Assembly (NCBI GenBank): GCA_947492475.1
Contig: CANLNM010000002.1
Location: 1-64,000, forward strand
DNA: 64,000 nucleotides
From: an uncultured Paracoccaceae bacterium
GTDB lineage: Bacteria; Pseudomonadota; Alphaproteobacteria; Rhodobacterales; Rhodobacteraceae
Direction: 5' to 3'
Shown here: positions 1-7,773 of the stretch, one piece after another
Position numbering within the stretch: the first letter of the stretch is position 1
Layout of the letters: each line of letters begins with the position of its first letter
Notes under the pieces: model-generated
Seen by the model: only the letters and a program-made list of their open reading frames with translations
Told to the model about the DNA's origin: nothing
Database searches by the model: none
Position numbers and translations under genes: made by a program

Positions 1-17
1 TTGATGAAGTTAAGCAT
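1..17 (-). CDS. Flp-type pilin, 5' fragment of a further tandem copy
   Basis: Only the first codons (MLNFIK) of a minus-strand gene are inside the window; the rest lies off the left edge. They are identical to the start of the next two pilin genes, and the spacing upstream is the same, so this is at least a third tandem copy. Nothing can be said about whether it is intact. Confidence 0.7.
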
Positions 18-77
18 GTGTTTTATCCTTCGGATCGAGAATTAGTTATATGTTACGATGGTTTGGTTGGCCAACTG
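1..77. repeat. 77-bp block of pilin array, copy 1
   Basis: Identical to 214-290 (offset 213 bp). The block spans the first codons of one pilin gene, the intergenic spacer with its ribosome binding site, and the last codons of the preceding pilin gene. The gene bodies between the blocks differ by many synonymous changes, so the block is more alike than the genes around it. Confidence 0.9.
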
Positions 78-230
78 GCTGGATACTTTGGAACCCAGGG
101 CTGTTGTACCGTTACCAACGGATGTCAGAACTGCGATGCCGAGGCCAACGATTGCGGCTGTCAGAACAACCCAGTCAACAGTTACAGCGCCGTCTTCGTC
201 GTTGCGGAAGTTTTTGATGAAGTTAAGCAT
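42..230 (-). CDS. Flp/Fap-family type IVb pilin-like protein (copy 2)
   Basis: A 62-residue protein with a short charged N-terminus (MLNFIKNFRNDEDG), then one hydrophobic helix of about 22 residues and a small polar tail rich in Ser, Thr and Asn. This is the architecture of Flp pilin subunits, which are cleaved at a Gly by a TadV-type prepilin peptidase and assembled by the Tad system; cleavage after DEDG would fit. The usual Glu-Tyr pair of Flp pilins reads Asp-Trp here. It differs from the neighbouring copy by one residue (Asn10 for Gln10). The ribosome site (GAAGGA) is weaker than that of the first gene. No tad genes are in the window, so pilus function is inferred from family resemblance. 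Confidence 0.8.
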   Translation of the reverse strand: MLNFIKNFRNDEDGAVTVDWVVLTAAIVGLGIAVLTSVGNGTTALGSKVSSQLANQTIVTYN

Positions 231-290
231 GTGTTTTATCCTTCGGATCGAGAATTAGTTATATGTTACGATGGTTTGGTTGGCCAACTG
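214..290. repeat. 77-bp block of pilin array, copy 2
   Basis: Second copy of the block at 1-77, a perfect match over its whole length, with divergence starting at the next base. It forms the junction between the two complete pilin genes. Confidence 0.9.
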
Positions 291-443
291 CGAGCTAACT
301 TTGGAGCCCAGCGCGGTTGTCCCGTTACCAACGGATGTCAGAACGGCGATGCCCAGACCAACGATTGCGGCTGTCAGAACAACCCAGTCAACGGTCACGG
401 CGCCGTCTTCGTCTTGACGGAAGTTTTTGATGAAGTTCAGCAT
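255..443 (-). CDS. Flp/Fap-family type IVb pilin-like protein (copy 1, promoter-proximal)
   Basis: The first gene of the minus-strand pilin array, 62 residues, with the same layout as its neighbour: charged leader (MLNFIKNFRQDEDG), hydrophobic helix at about residues 15-37, and a polar C-terminus ending TIVTYN. It has a much stronger ribosome binding site (AGGAGGGA, 6-7 nt before ATG) than the downstream copies, so it may be the main pilin while the others are minor or reserve copies. Protein identity with the next copy is near complete although the DNA differs at many third positions, which points to purifying selection on the protein. Confidence 0.82.
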   Translation of the reverse strand: MLNFIKNFRQDEDGAVTVDWVVLTAAIVGLGIAVLTSVGNGTTALGSKVSSQLANQTIVTYN

Positions 444-807
444 TTCGGTCCCTCCTAGGGGTGTTCGCTCAGTTTATGTTACCTTGCCGGGGCAGTTGCG
501 AACCGGCCTCTCAATGGCCCGCTCCCCGTCTTGGATGAACATATATAGCCCCCACAATGGGGCGAGACTTGGGCCGGTTTGGTTCAATTTTCGTGCAATG
601 CGTTTTTTTGTCGAAAAATTTATAAGTTATTGAAAATTAACGAATTACAAACGAACCTCGTCCTGTGACCAAAGGTAAACAAAGGGTTAATGGGGCGTTT
701 TTGCCCCGTTTTCCTGCTAAATTGGACCCTGATTTGCGTGCCCACTGGCCTGATCTCCGGTTTTCTGCAATATATGTCTTAACAATAATGAGGCAGGGCA
801 GACGCGA
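444..807. other. Divergent intergenic region between the pilin array and the lytic transglycosylase
   Basis: No gene is seen here. The region is AT-rich from about 590 to 660 and should hold the promoter of the pilin array (leftward) and of the transglycosylase (rightward). A short hairpin, GGGGC (692-696) with GCCCC (703-707) followed by GTTTT, lies upstream of the rightward gene. No convincing sigma-factor box could be assigned by eye. Confidence 0.6.
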
Positions 808-1644
808 ATGACGCGCAGCTCATCAAACATGGCACTATATATACTGTATGGGCTCTCACTTGCGGTGGGCCTGTCTTCGGCTGCGTTGGCAGACAGTCAC
901 CGTTTGCAACCTGATTTCACCTTTCGCAGCGTCGGGGTCCCGGAACCGGGATCAACTGCGCCGCGGATCACTGTGCAAATCGCGCCTTCCGCGCCCAGCG
1001 GTCCAGCTGCGCCCAATGCGGCCGGGCAGGGGGGCGCCACCGCTGCTGCCCCTCAGCAACGCCCACCGGGCGAATATGATTGGTTCTGGGAAACGATTTC
1101 ACCTGATGTGTCGGAATCCGGTCCGGGCCGATTGGACCCTGCCTTGGCGGCGATACGTGCAGGATCGGTCCAACAGCCGCGTCTGGCCACGCTGCAGGGG
1201 ATTGCCAGCACTCATGGTCTGGACATTTTGCGGGCCACGGTGGGTACGGATGTGTCCCCAGCGCTGGCTCTGGCGGTGATTTCCGTCGAAAGCGCGGGCC
1301 AAAGCGATGCGGTCAGCGGCGCCGGGGCGGCGGGATTGATGCAATTGATGCCTGCCACTGCGGAACGGTTCGGTGTGACGGACCGCATGAACAGCGCTGA
1401 TAACATCAAAGGCGGCGTGGCCTATCTGGCATGGCTGATGGACCATTTCGACAAAGACCCGATATTGGTGCTGGCCGCCTATAATGCAGGCGAAGGATCG
1501 GTGCGCGACAATTCCGGCGTGCCGCCTTATGCTGAAACGCGCGCCTATGTGCCCAAAGTTCTGGCTGCGTGGTCTGTCGCCCGCGGCCTGTGCATAACCC
1601 CCCCGCAGCTGATCACCGATGGCTGCGTCTTTTCCGTGAATTGA
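808..1644 (+). CDS. Lytic transglycosylase, SLT domain, exported
   Basis: A 278-residue protein with an N-terminal hydrophobic signal (about residues 8-29, ending SSAALA), a proline- and alanine-rich linker, and a C-terminal SLT goose-lysozyme-like domain from about residue 130. The catalytic Glu is in AVISVESAG, followed by the family signature AGLMQLMPATAERFG and AAYNAGEGSV. Enzymes of this family cleave the glycan strand of peptidoglycan between MurNAc and GlcNAc in the periplasm. It stands divergent to the pilin array and 11 nt before the UbiA-fusion gene. A role in opening the wall for the neighbouring pilus is possible but only inferred from position. Confidence 0.9.
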   Translation: MTRSSSNMALYILYGLSLAVGLSSAALADSHRLQPDFTFRSVGVPEPGSTAPRITVQIAPSAPSGPAAPNAAGQGGATAAAPQQRPPGEYDWFWETISPDVSESGPGRLDPALAAIRAGSVQQPRLATLQGIASTHGLDILRATVGTDVSPALALAVISVESAGQSDAVSGAGAAGLMQLMPATAERFGVTDRMNSADNIKGGVAYLAWLMDHFDKDPILVLAAYNAGEGSVRDNSGVPPYAETRAYVPKVLAAWSVARGLCITPPQLITDGCVFSVN

Positions 1645-1655
1645 GGGATATTACC

Positions 1656-3098
1656 GTGACGAAACGCCCGCTGGTATTAGATGTGGACGGGACGCTGCTG
1701 CGCACCGATATGTTGTTGGAATGTTTTTGGGCCGGGCTGGGCAAAGATCCCATGGCGACGCTCAAAGCATCGCTGTTGCACTGGCGTGACCGCGCGCGGC
1801 TGAAATCGGAACTGGCCCAGATCGCGCCGCTGCGCACGGATTTGCTTCCGGTTGAACCCGAAGTCATGGAATTGGTCGAAACTGCCAAATCTGAAGGCCG
1901 CGAAGTGGCCTTGGCGTCAGCCTCTGACATGTCTTTGGTTGAACCGCTGGCCAAACATCACGGCATCGAACGGGTATTTGCGTCCGATGGCGATGTGAAC
2001 CTCAAAGGCGACGCCAAGGCAGACGCGCTGGTCGCCGCCTACGGAGAAGGCGGGTTTGACTATGCCGGTAACGACATTTCCGACCTCAAGATCTGGCAGC
2101 GCGGGGCGGGGGCCATTGTGGTCACCGATCCCGGTGATAGCGTCGCAAAACTGCGCCGTGATGGCCATGAGGTCACAGACATCAAAGGTGGCTGGGAACC
2201 ACGCGATCTGATCCGCGCTATGCGGCCCCATCAATGGGTGAAAAACATCCTGTTGATCCTGCCGATGATTGCGTCGCATCATTTTGGTTTGGGGACATTG
2301 ATGTTGGTGCTGTTGGGCATGGCCAGTTTTTCGGCCGCTGCATCCTGTATCTATTTGGTCAATGACCTGCTGGACCTAGAAGCCGACCGCCTGCACGTCA
2401 AAAAATGCAAACGCCCCTTTGCCAGTGGGGCGGTGCCCATATCGGTGGGCATGGCGGCCACATTGGCGCTGGGCGCAATCGCTATTGGGCTGGGCGCATT
2501 TCTGGGCGGGCCGTTTTTGGTGGTGGTAATCACCTATATGACGCTGTCGCTGGCCTATTCGCTGAAACTGAAACGCATGCGCTGGGTCGATATCATGGTG
2601 CTGGCATCGCTGTATACATTGCGCGTTGTCGCCGGGGCGGCGGCCAGTCGGGTGGATGCGTCGATCTTTATGCTGATCTTTATCTTCCCGATCTTTATCT
2701 CGCTGGGCTGTGTGAAACGCCTGACCGAATTGACGCTGGCGGTGGATGATGAACGTCTGCCGGGGCGCGGCTATGGCCGCCCGGATCGCCCGGATTTGTT
2801 GAATATGGCCGGGATCGGCATGGCCGGGGCCTTGGTGATCTTTTTCCTGTATTCGCTGTCGGATCAGGCGCAGGTTCTCTATCCTGATCGCTGGCTTTTG
2901 TGGGTGGCGCTGTTGCCGATTGGCTGGTGGCTGTGGCGGATGATCCGGCTGGGCTGGTACGGAAAACAGGATTACGACCCAATTGTTTTTGCGCTCAAAG
3001 ACAAACGCGGCATGGGCCTGTTGCTGATCACATTGTCGCTGATGTTCTACGCCGCTGGCCTATGGGAGGTCTGGTTCGCCCGCATTGGCGTGCTGTAA
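1656..3098 (+). CDS. HAD phosphatase-UbiA prenyltransferase fusion (candidate polyprenyl-phosphoribose synthase)
   Basis: 480 residues from a GTG start at 1656, chosen because GAGGGA lies 7 nt upstream; the frame is open further upstream but overlaps the transglycosylase. Residues 1-190 form a HAD-type domain (DVDGTLLR, later AGNDISDLK). Residues 195-480 form a polytopic UbiA prenyltransferase with RPHQWVKN, the first Asp motif NDLLDLEAD and second motif YSLKLKRMRWVD. The UbiA part resembles decaprenylphosphoryl-5-phosphoribose synthase of actinobacteria, which joins PRPP to a polyprenyl phosphate; a fused phosphatase could remove the 5-phosphate. The convergent DprE1/DprE2-like genes make this reading plausible. 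The family also includes quinone and heme prenyltransferases, but the RPxQWVKN motif favours the phosphoribose type. Confidence 0.8.
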   Translation: MTKRPLVLDVDGTLLRTDMLLECFWAGLGKDPMATLKASLLHWRDRARLKSELAQIAPLRTDLLPVEPEVMELVETAKSEGREVALASASDMSLVEPLAKHHGIERVFASDGDVNLKGDAKADALVAAYGEGGFDYAGNDISDLKIWQRGAGAIVVTDPGDSVAKLRRDGHEVTDIKGGWEPRDLIRAMRPHQWVKNILLILPMIASHHFGLGTLMLVLLGMASFSAAASCIYLVNDLLDLEADRLHVKKCKRPFASGAVPISVGMAATLALGAIAIGLGAFLGGPFLVVVITYMTLSLAYSLKLKRMRWVDIMVLASLYTLRVVAGAAASRVDASIFMLIFIFPIFISLGCVKRLTELTLAVDDERLPGRGYGRPDRPDLLNMAGIGMAGALVIFFLYSLSDQAQVLYPDRWLLWVALLPIGWWLWRMIRLGWYGKQDYDPIVFALKDKRGMGLLLITLSLMFYAAGLWEVWFARIGVL

Positions 3099-3120
3099 CA
3101 AAGACGACATAAACATCAAA

Positions 3121-3154
3121 ACAGGGCGCGGAATAATTCCCGCGCCCTGTTTTG
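3121..3154. terminator. Bidirectional intrinsic terminator between convergent genes
   Basis: An 11-bp perfect stem (3121-3131 with 3140-3150) is followed by a T-rich run and preceded by an A-run, so it can work on both strands. It separates the rightward UbiA-fusion gene from the leftward operon ending at 3177. Confidence 0.85.
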
Positions 3155-3176
3155 TTTTGCCTTTATGTCGGATGTG

Positions 3177-3914
3177 TCAGAACGACATCTTCTTAAAGAT
3201 CGGTTCGGGAACACAGCGGATTACGGTCATCACGATGCGCCAAATCCCGGCCGTATAGATCGTGTTGCGCTTTTTGCGCACCCCTTTGAGGATGTCATTG
3301 GCCACGGCATCGGCGGTGGTCATGAACGGCATTTTACCAAGTCCCCAGGTCATGGCCGTGTCCACAGGGCCGGGTTTGACGGTCATCACATGGACGCCTG
3401 AACGTCCCAAACGATTGCGCAGACCAGATAGATAGGTGGCAAAGCCGCCCTTGGCCGCACCATAGACGTAATTCGCGATACGTCCGCGATCCCCGGCAAC
3501 GGATCCAACGCCGACGACCACACCTGCGCCGATTTCTTCCATCTGGGGGGCGATCATTTGCAGGAACCGGGCCGGGCCGGTCAGGCTGTCGATGACAACA
3601 CCGTCGATCAGCGACGGGTCCGCGTCGATATCGGATTGATCCGGCATCGAGCCCACAAACACCGCCACATTGACGATGCTGTGCAGCCCAACAGCGCGAT
3701 CAATAATGGGTTGGAACGTGTCCGCATTGCGCACATCCAGCGCGGCGGCTTCGGCAAATGTGGCCCCACGTGCCATTGCATCTGTGCAGCTGGCGTTCAT
3801 ATCGTCCATATCGCGCCCGGCCAAGATCAGGGAATGACCCGCCGCGGCCAGTTTGCGCATAAAGGGGCGCGCCATTGAGGACGTCGCGCCGAGAATGATC
3901 CATGTTTCGCTCAT
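3177..3914 (-). CDS. dprE2: Short-chain dehydrogenase, DprE2-like (keto-polyprenylphosphoryl-pentose reductase)
   Basis: A 245-residue SDR. The nucleotide motif is GATSSMARP near the N-terminus, followed by LAGRD for NADPH choice; the catalytic Ser lies in VGSVAGDRG and the Tyr/Lys pair in YVYGAAKGG. In DprE2 the enzyme reduces the 2'-keto intermediate made by DprE1, so that polyprenylphosphoryl ribose becomes the arabinose form. The start codon overlaps the stop of the upstream DprE1-like gene by ATGA, so the two are translationally coupled. The SDR family is large and the assignment rests mainly on this coupling and on the similar atypical glycine motif; another sugar reductase is possible. 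Confidence 0.78.
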   Translation of the reverse strand: MSETWIILGATSSMARPFMRKLAAAGHSLILAGRDMDDMNASCTDAMARGATFAEAAALDVRNADTFQPIIDRAVGLHSIVNVAVFVGSMPDQSDIDADPSLIDGVVIDSLTGPARFLQMIAPQMEEIGAGVVVGVGSVAGDRGRIANYVYGAAKGGFATYLSGLRNRLGRSGVHVMTVKPGPVDTAMTWGLGKMPFMTTADAVANDILKGVRKKRNTIYTAGIWRIVMTVIRCVPEPIFKKMSF

Positions 3915-5215
3915 TGTTCGTTCCTCAATTGCAGGCGGCGGACCATGTCGGTCTCATATGTTTTTGTGGGGTCGGCTTTGGCGACTTCGGCGGCCCATTG
4001 GCCATATTCAGTGTACATCGCTTTGATGTTGTCGCCGCGCGACAGGGCGTCTTTGGCCAGATAAATCCGACCGCCCGCTTTTAGGCATTTATCCTCTAGT
4101 TGCTGGATCAATGATTGCGCAGCGTCCCGCGCCGGGAAATCGACGGCCAATGTGTAGCCTTCCATCGGGAAAGACATATATCCCGCACGCCCCGGTCCCA
4201 TCCGTTTCAGAACCGCCAACGGTGACGCGAGCCCGGAATGGGCGATCTTTTCCAGTATTTCCTTCAGGGCGTCGGCTTGATCCAGTGGGACCACGCATTG
4301 AAACTGATGAAATCCGCGTTTGCCATAAAGCCGGTTCCAGTCATGGATTTTGTCCAGCGGAAAAAAGAATTCCTGGATCGGTTTGACCACAGTCCGCCCC
4401 GCCGCAGGCACCCGGCGATAATAGGCATTGTTGAACATTTTAACGATCGGGGCAGAGAGCGCGAAATTCGGCGCATCCATGGGGATGGTGCGCGATTTTT
4501 TCGGCTTGGTCACCAGACCCGCGCCGGTTTCGCCCTCTTCGACGATACCACGGCCCAGTGCCGCGCCGCGCGCAGTTGCATCAATCCAGCCCACCACATA
4601 GGTCGCATCGGATGCGTCCAGAATGGCCAGATGATCATCCCAATTTTCGGCCCGCCGTTCCGTGACCATCATCACGTCGCCTTTGCAGGATTTTAACTGC
4701 ATCGTCGCGCTGGCTATGATCCCGGTTTGGCCCAAGCCCCCAATCGTGGCCCGCCACAGCGCGTCATCGTTGGGGGTCACATCGCGCGACACACCGTTCT
4801 GGATCAGGGTGATCTGGGTGATGTGTTGACCAAAGGATCCTTCGTTATGGTGGTTTTTGCCGTGCACATCCATCGCAATGGCACCGCCCACTGTGCAAAA
4901 CCCGGTGCCGGGCATCACCATCGGCAGCCAGCCTTTGGGGGCGAACATTTCGGCCAATTCGCCCAATGTCATGCCAGCCTCGACCTGCAAAAGACCGGTT
5001 TTGTCATCAAAGGACAGGATGCGGTCCAGCCGGGTCATATCGGTGATTTTGCCGCCGGAATTCAGCGATGCATCCCCATAGGACCGGCAATTGCCCATGG
5101 CAGGCCCCTCTTTAGACAGGGCGGTCAGGGCGCGGGCGCGTTCGGGCCGGGCGGCATCGCCTTTGGCTTTGCGGGCGCGGCCCCAGCCAGCATATGTGAT
5201 ATTATTCCAAGTCAT
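3911..5215 (-). CDS. dprE1: FAD-linked oxidoreductase, DprE1-like (polyprenylphosphoryl-ribose 2'-oxidase)
   Basis: 434 residues with an N-terminal FAD-binding-4 domain (NCRSYGDASLNSGG near residue 42; MDVHGKNHH at 115-123) and an ALO-like C-terminal substrate domain. From memory it aligns along its length with mycobacterial DprE1: LGRSYGD, PGT..TVGGAIA, DIHGKNHH, the VDFP segment and the YxAKD segment. His118 and Lys388 correspond to His132 and Lys418 of the mycobacterial enzyme. The residue matching Cys387, the covalent target of benzothiazinones, is Ala357 here. DprE1 oxidises the 2'-OH of decaprenylphosphoryl ribose. AAGG lies just before the ATG; the gene sits 9 nt after a flippase-like gene and is coupled to the SDR downstream. 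Confidence 0.87.
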   Translation of the reverse strand: MTWNNITYAGWGRARKAKGDAARPERARALTALSKEGPAMGNCRSYGDASLNSGGKITDMTRLDRILSFDDKTGLLQVEAGMTLGELAEMFAPKGWLPMVMPGTGFCTVGGAIAMDVHGKNHHNEGSFGQHITQITLIQNGVSRDVTPNDDALWRATIGGLGQTGIIASATMQLKSCKGDVMMVTERRAENWDDHLAILDASDATYVVGWIDATARGAALGRGIVEEGETGAGLVTKPKKSRTIPMDAPNFALSAPIVKMFNNAYYRRVPAAGRTVVKPIQEFFFPLDKIHDWNRLYGKRGFHQFQCVVPLDQADALKEILEKIAHSGLASPLAVLKRMGPGRAGYMSFPMEGYTLAVDFPARDAAQSLIQQLEDKCLKAGGRIYLAKDALSRGDNIKAMYTEYGQWAAEVAKADPTKTYETDMVRRLQLRNEQ

Positions 5216-5224
5216 TCTACTACC

Positions 5225-6238
5225 TTAGCGGGCGAATTTGAGGGACATGCGTTCAGCAAAAGGAAAGACCAACAGGCCGATCCCAATGGCGAACCAAAGC
5301 GTGGTCACACGGATAATGGCCGTGGCCGGAATAGAGGTTTCAAGCGGTACCCCTTCGAGGGACAAAAGCGCGATCATCGCGGCTTCGGCACCACCAACAC
5401 CGCCCGGCGCGCCCGTTAGGCCGCCTGCCAGCGTGGAAAAGGTGAAGATGGCCAGCGCCATGGCGAAATGCACATCCGCCCCCAGCCAGACCAACAACAG
5501 ATGAAACGCCCAGCCTTCGGCGGCCCAACCGATCAGGCCCAGCACAATGGCGGTGATCATCACAGGGGCCGAGGTAAAGGCGGTCAATGACCGGGCAGCG
5601 CTGCGAATGCGTGCCATCAGCCGGGGAAACAGCCCCGTGGCGCGATAGGTCAATGTGGTCAGCCCCGCCAACAGGCGTGGGCGTGTGGCAATCACCGCCC
5701 CCATCAGGGCCAGCGCGGCCACAGGAACCGCAAAACTGATGCCGCCTGTGCCCAGTGCAATCGACAGTGCAAGGATCAGCGCCATTGCGGCCAAATCCGA
5801 TGCGCGGTCCACCAAAACCAACGGGGCAGTGCGTTCGACCGGCCAACCGGTTTCGCGACGTAGCCAGCGCATGCGGATCAATTCACCCACCCGGCCCGGC
5901 GTGACGGACATGGCGAACCCACCCAGAAAATGGCGCAAATCCTGGATCAGTCCCGTTGGCAGGCCCAGTCGGCGGGCAAATAAATGCCACCGCGCACCGC
6001 GAAACAGGTAATTTACCAGCGACAGCGCAAACAGGATCACAACTTGTGTCATGTTCAGTTTCATCAACTGCGCTTTGGTTTCTTCCCAGCCAGTGGCCAG
6101 TGCCAGACTGATCAATCCGGCCAAAACAAACCCAAACAACACTGCCAATAGGGCAATGTCACGCCAGCGCCGGTTTTTTTCGGACGCGGCGGGCTGAGGC
6201 GCATGGGGCGGGGTGCTATGCAGGCTACTTGTGGTCAT
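5225..6238 (-). CDS. Lysylphosphatidylglycerol synthase TM-like (YbhN/AglD-type) membrane protein, flippase candidate
   Basis: 337 residues from the ATG at 6238; a TTG at 6271 is also open but less likely. About eight hydrophobic segments follow a Pro-rich cytosolic N-terminus. The pattern RHFLGGFAMSVTPGRVGEL, then a later GAPGGVGGAEA loop, is the hallmark of the UPF0104/LPG-synthase transmembrane family. Members without the synthase domain are thought to move or handle lipid-linked substrates. The gene lies between a methyltransferase and the DprE1-like gene on the same strand, so it is a candidate to flip the polyprenyl-linked sugar; this is inference from context only. Confidence 0.75.
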   Translation of the reverse strand: MTTSSLHSTPPHAPQPAASEKNRRWRDIALLAVLFGFVLAGLISLALATGWEETKAQLMKLNMTQVVILFALSLVNYLFRGARWHLFARRLGLPTGLIQDLRHFLGGFAMSVTPGRVGELIRMRWLRRETGWPVERTAPLVLVDRASDLAAMALILALSIALGTGGISFAVPVAALALMGAVIATRPRLLAGLTTLTYRATGLFPRLMARIRSAARSLTAFTSAPVMITAIVLGLIGWAAEGWAFHLLLVWLGADVHFAMALAIFTFSTLAGGLTGAPGGVGGAEAAMIALLSLEGVPLETSIPATAIIRVTTLWFAIGIGLLVFPFAERMSLKFAR

Positions 6239-6302
6239 TGCGCTATGATTAGCGACAAAATGGGGCAACAATGTGAAGCTGTTTCGATTTTGGAAACGAT
6301 TT

Positions 6303-7025
6303 TTAGGCTGGTTTTTGCCATTCTGACAGCATCAGATAGGCCGTATTGTTGTATTGGTCGCGAATTGCGGCATCCGGATGGGTCGATGGCGGTTCGTCAA
6401 AATGGGTTAGAATCAGGCCTTCGTTCAGGAAAGCCTGAAAATAGGCGGTCAGGGGACGGTGCCAATTATGGACCCTTATGCCGTTCCATTCGGCCCAATA
6501 CACGTCATTTTCCAGATACCCGCGCAGGTGGATATCTGCGGTATTGGTTTTTGTGACGGTCCACCCGGTTTGTCGCGCTGCGGTAAAAAAGCCGGACAAA
6601 TTGCCCATCAGGATATGCCCGCCGGGCCGCAATACGCGCTTTGCCTCGGCGATGGCGGCAGGAAAATCGGGGATGTCGATCAGCGACAGATAAAACACCA
6701 CCAGATCGGTGCTGGCATCGGGCAGGGGCAGGTTTTCGCCAAAGGCAGATAGATATGTACCCACAGGATCAAGCGCCCGGGCCTGTTCCAAAAGGGCCGA
6801 AGTGGGATCAATGCCAAGCGTTTGCAGCCCCGCATTCCGGGCCATCCGGCAAAACCGGCCTTCTCCGCAACCGACATCAACCAGATGTTTGGCCCCGCTG
6901 GCCCGCACCCGCGCCATCATCGGCTGATCCAACACATAGGCGCGGCTTTGATCGCCAATGTCGCCCAATGTGGTGATCCAGGCATCAGCCGATTTGGTCC
7001 AGCCGTCATCATTTTGGTGTGTCAT
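6303..7025 (-). CDS. Class I SAM-dependent methyltransferase
   Basis: 240 residues with the Methyltransf_11 core: motif I VDVGCGEGRF (about residues 50-59), the acidic motif GIDPTSALL, then DLVVFYLSLIDIPD and the post-motif LRPGGHILMGN. The substrate is not predictable from sequence. It is the first gene of the leftward set methyltransferase, flippase-like, DprE1-like, DprE2-like, with a 64-nt gap to the next gene, so it may modify the same glycolipid or its product. It could equally be a stand-alone gene. Confidence 0.8.
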   Translation of the reverse strand: MTHQNDDGWTKSADAWITTLGDIGDQSRAYVLDQPMMARVRASGAKHLVDVGCGEGRFCRMARNAGLQTLGIDPTSALLEQARALDPVGTYLSAFGENLPLPDASTDLVVFYLSLIDIPDFPAAIAEAKRVLRPGGHILMGNLSGFFTAARQTGWTVTKTNTADIHLRGYLENDVYWAEWNGIRVHNWHRPLTAYFQAFLNEGLILTHFDEPPSTHPDAAIRDQYNNTAYLMLSEWQKPA

Positions 7026-7099
7026 GAAATTCCGCCACGCCTAAGGTTACCTGTTGATAAGAATATTTTTACCAACAAAAAGCAACTGAATGGGGGAGG

Positions 7100-7127
7100 A
7101 AAAAGGGCCGGAAAATGCGGCCCCTTT
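7100..7127 (-). terminator. Intrinsic terminator after scoB
   Basis: On the minus strand a hairpin of AAAGGGGCCG paired with CGGCCCTTT (one bulge) runs into a T-tract, 20 nt downstream of the scoB stop. Confidence 0.75.
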
Positions 7128-7148
7128 GGGGATCTAAGTGGTCTGGAA

Positions 7149-7772
7149 TTAAACAATGGTTGCCTGTGTGGCGGCCCGCAATTCATCCTCGGTCACGCCA
7201 TCGGCGGTTTCGACGATTTTCAAACCACCCTCAACAACATCCAGCACACCAAGGTTGGTGATGATGCGATCCACAACGGATTTACCTGTCAACGGCAGGG
7301 TGCATTCGCGCAGAACTTTGCTGTCGCCATGTTTGTTGGTGTGATCCATGACCACCACAACGCGGCCAACACCAGCAACCAGATCCATCGCGCCGCCCAT
7401 GCCTTTGACCAGCTTGCCGGGGATCATCCAATTGGCCAGATCGCCGTTTTCGGCCACTTCCATCGCGCCAAGGATCGCCATGGCGATTTTGCCACCCCGG
7501 ATCATCGCAAAGCTTTGGGCGCTGTCAAAATACGCGGTTTGGGGCAATTCGGTGATGGTCTGTTTGCCCGCATTGATCAGGTCGGCATCTTCTTCACCTT
7601 CGATCGGAAAGGGGCCCATGCCCAGCATGCCGTTTTCCGATTGCAGGGTCACTTCGACACCTTCGGGGATGTAGTTGGACACCAAAGTAGGGATGCCGAT
7701 CCCCAGATTAACGTACCAGCCGTCTTGCAGTTCTTGTGCGGCGCGGGCCGCCATTTGATTACGATCCCACAT
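7149..7772 (-). CDS. scoB: 3-oxoacid CoA-transferase subunit B
   Basis: 207 residues of the CoA-transferase family I beta subunit. It carries the [15 protein letters not shown] segment and the SENGMLGMG motif, whose Glu forms the glutamyl-CoA thioester intermediate. With subunit A it moves CoA from succinyl-CoA to acetoacetate (or a related 3-oxo acid), feeding ketone-body or PHB breakdown into acetyl-CoA. A good ribosome site (AAGGAG) precedes the ATG, and the gene starts 1 nt after the end of scoA, so the subunits are made from one mRNA. Substrate choice between acetoacetate and other 3-oxo acids is not decidable here. Confidence 0.92.
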   Translation of the reverse strand: MWDRNQMAARAAQELQDGWYVNLGIGIPTLVSNYIPEGVEVTLQSENGMLGMGPFPIEGEEDADLINAGKQTITELPQTAYFDSAQSFAMIRGGKIAMAILGAMEVAENGDLANWMIPGKLVKGMGGAMDLVAGVGRVVVVMDHTNKHGDSKVLRECTLPLTGKSVVDRIITNLGVLDVVEGGLKIVETADGVTEDELRAATQATIV

Positions 7773-7773
7773 A

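Noticed and set aside
622-645. CtrA-like TTAA...TAAC spacing before the pilin array
   Set aside because: The half-sites are imperfect and the spacing is off by one from TTAA-N7-TTAA; this is expected by chance in AT-rich sequence.
692-712. Hairpin GGGGC/GCCCC with GTTTT as a terminator
   Set aside because: There is no rightward gene upstream to terminate, the stem is only 5 bp, and the T-run is interrupted by G.
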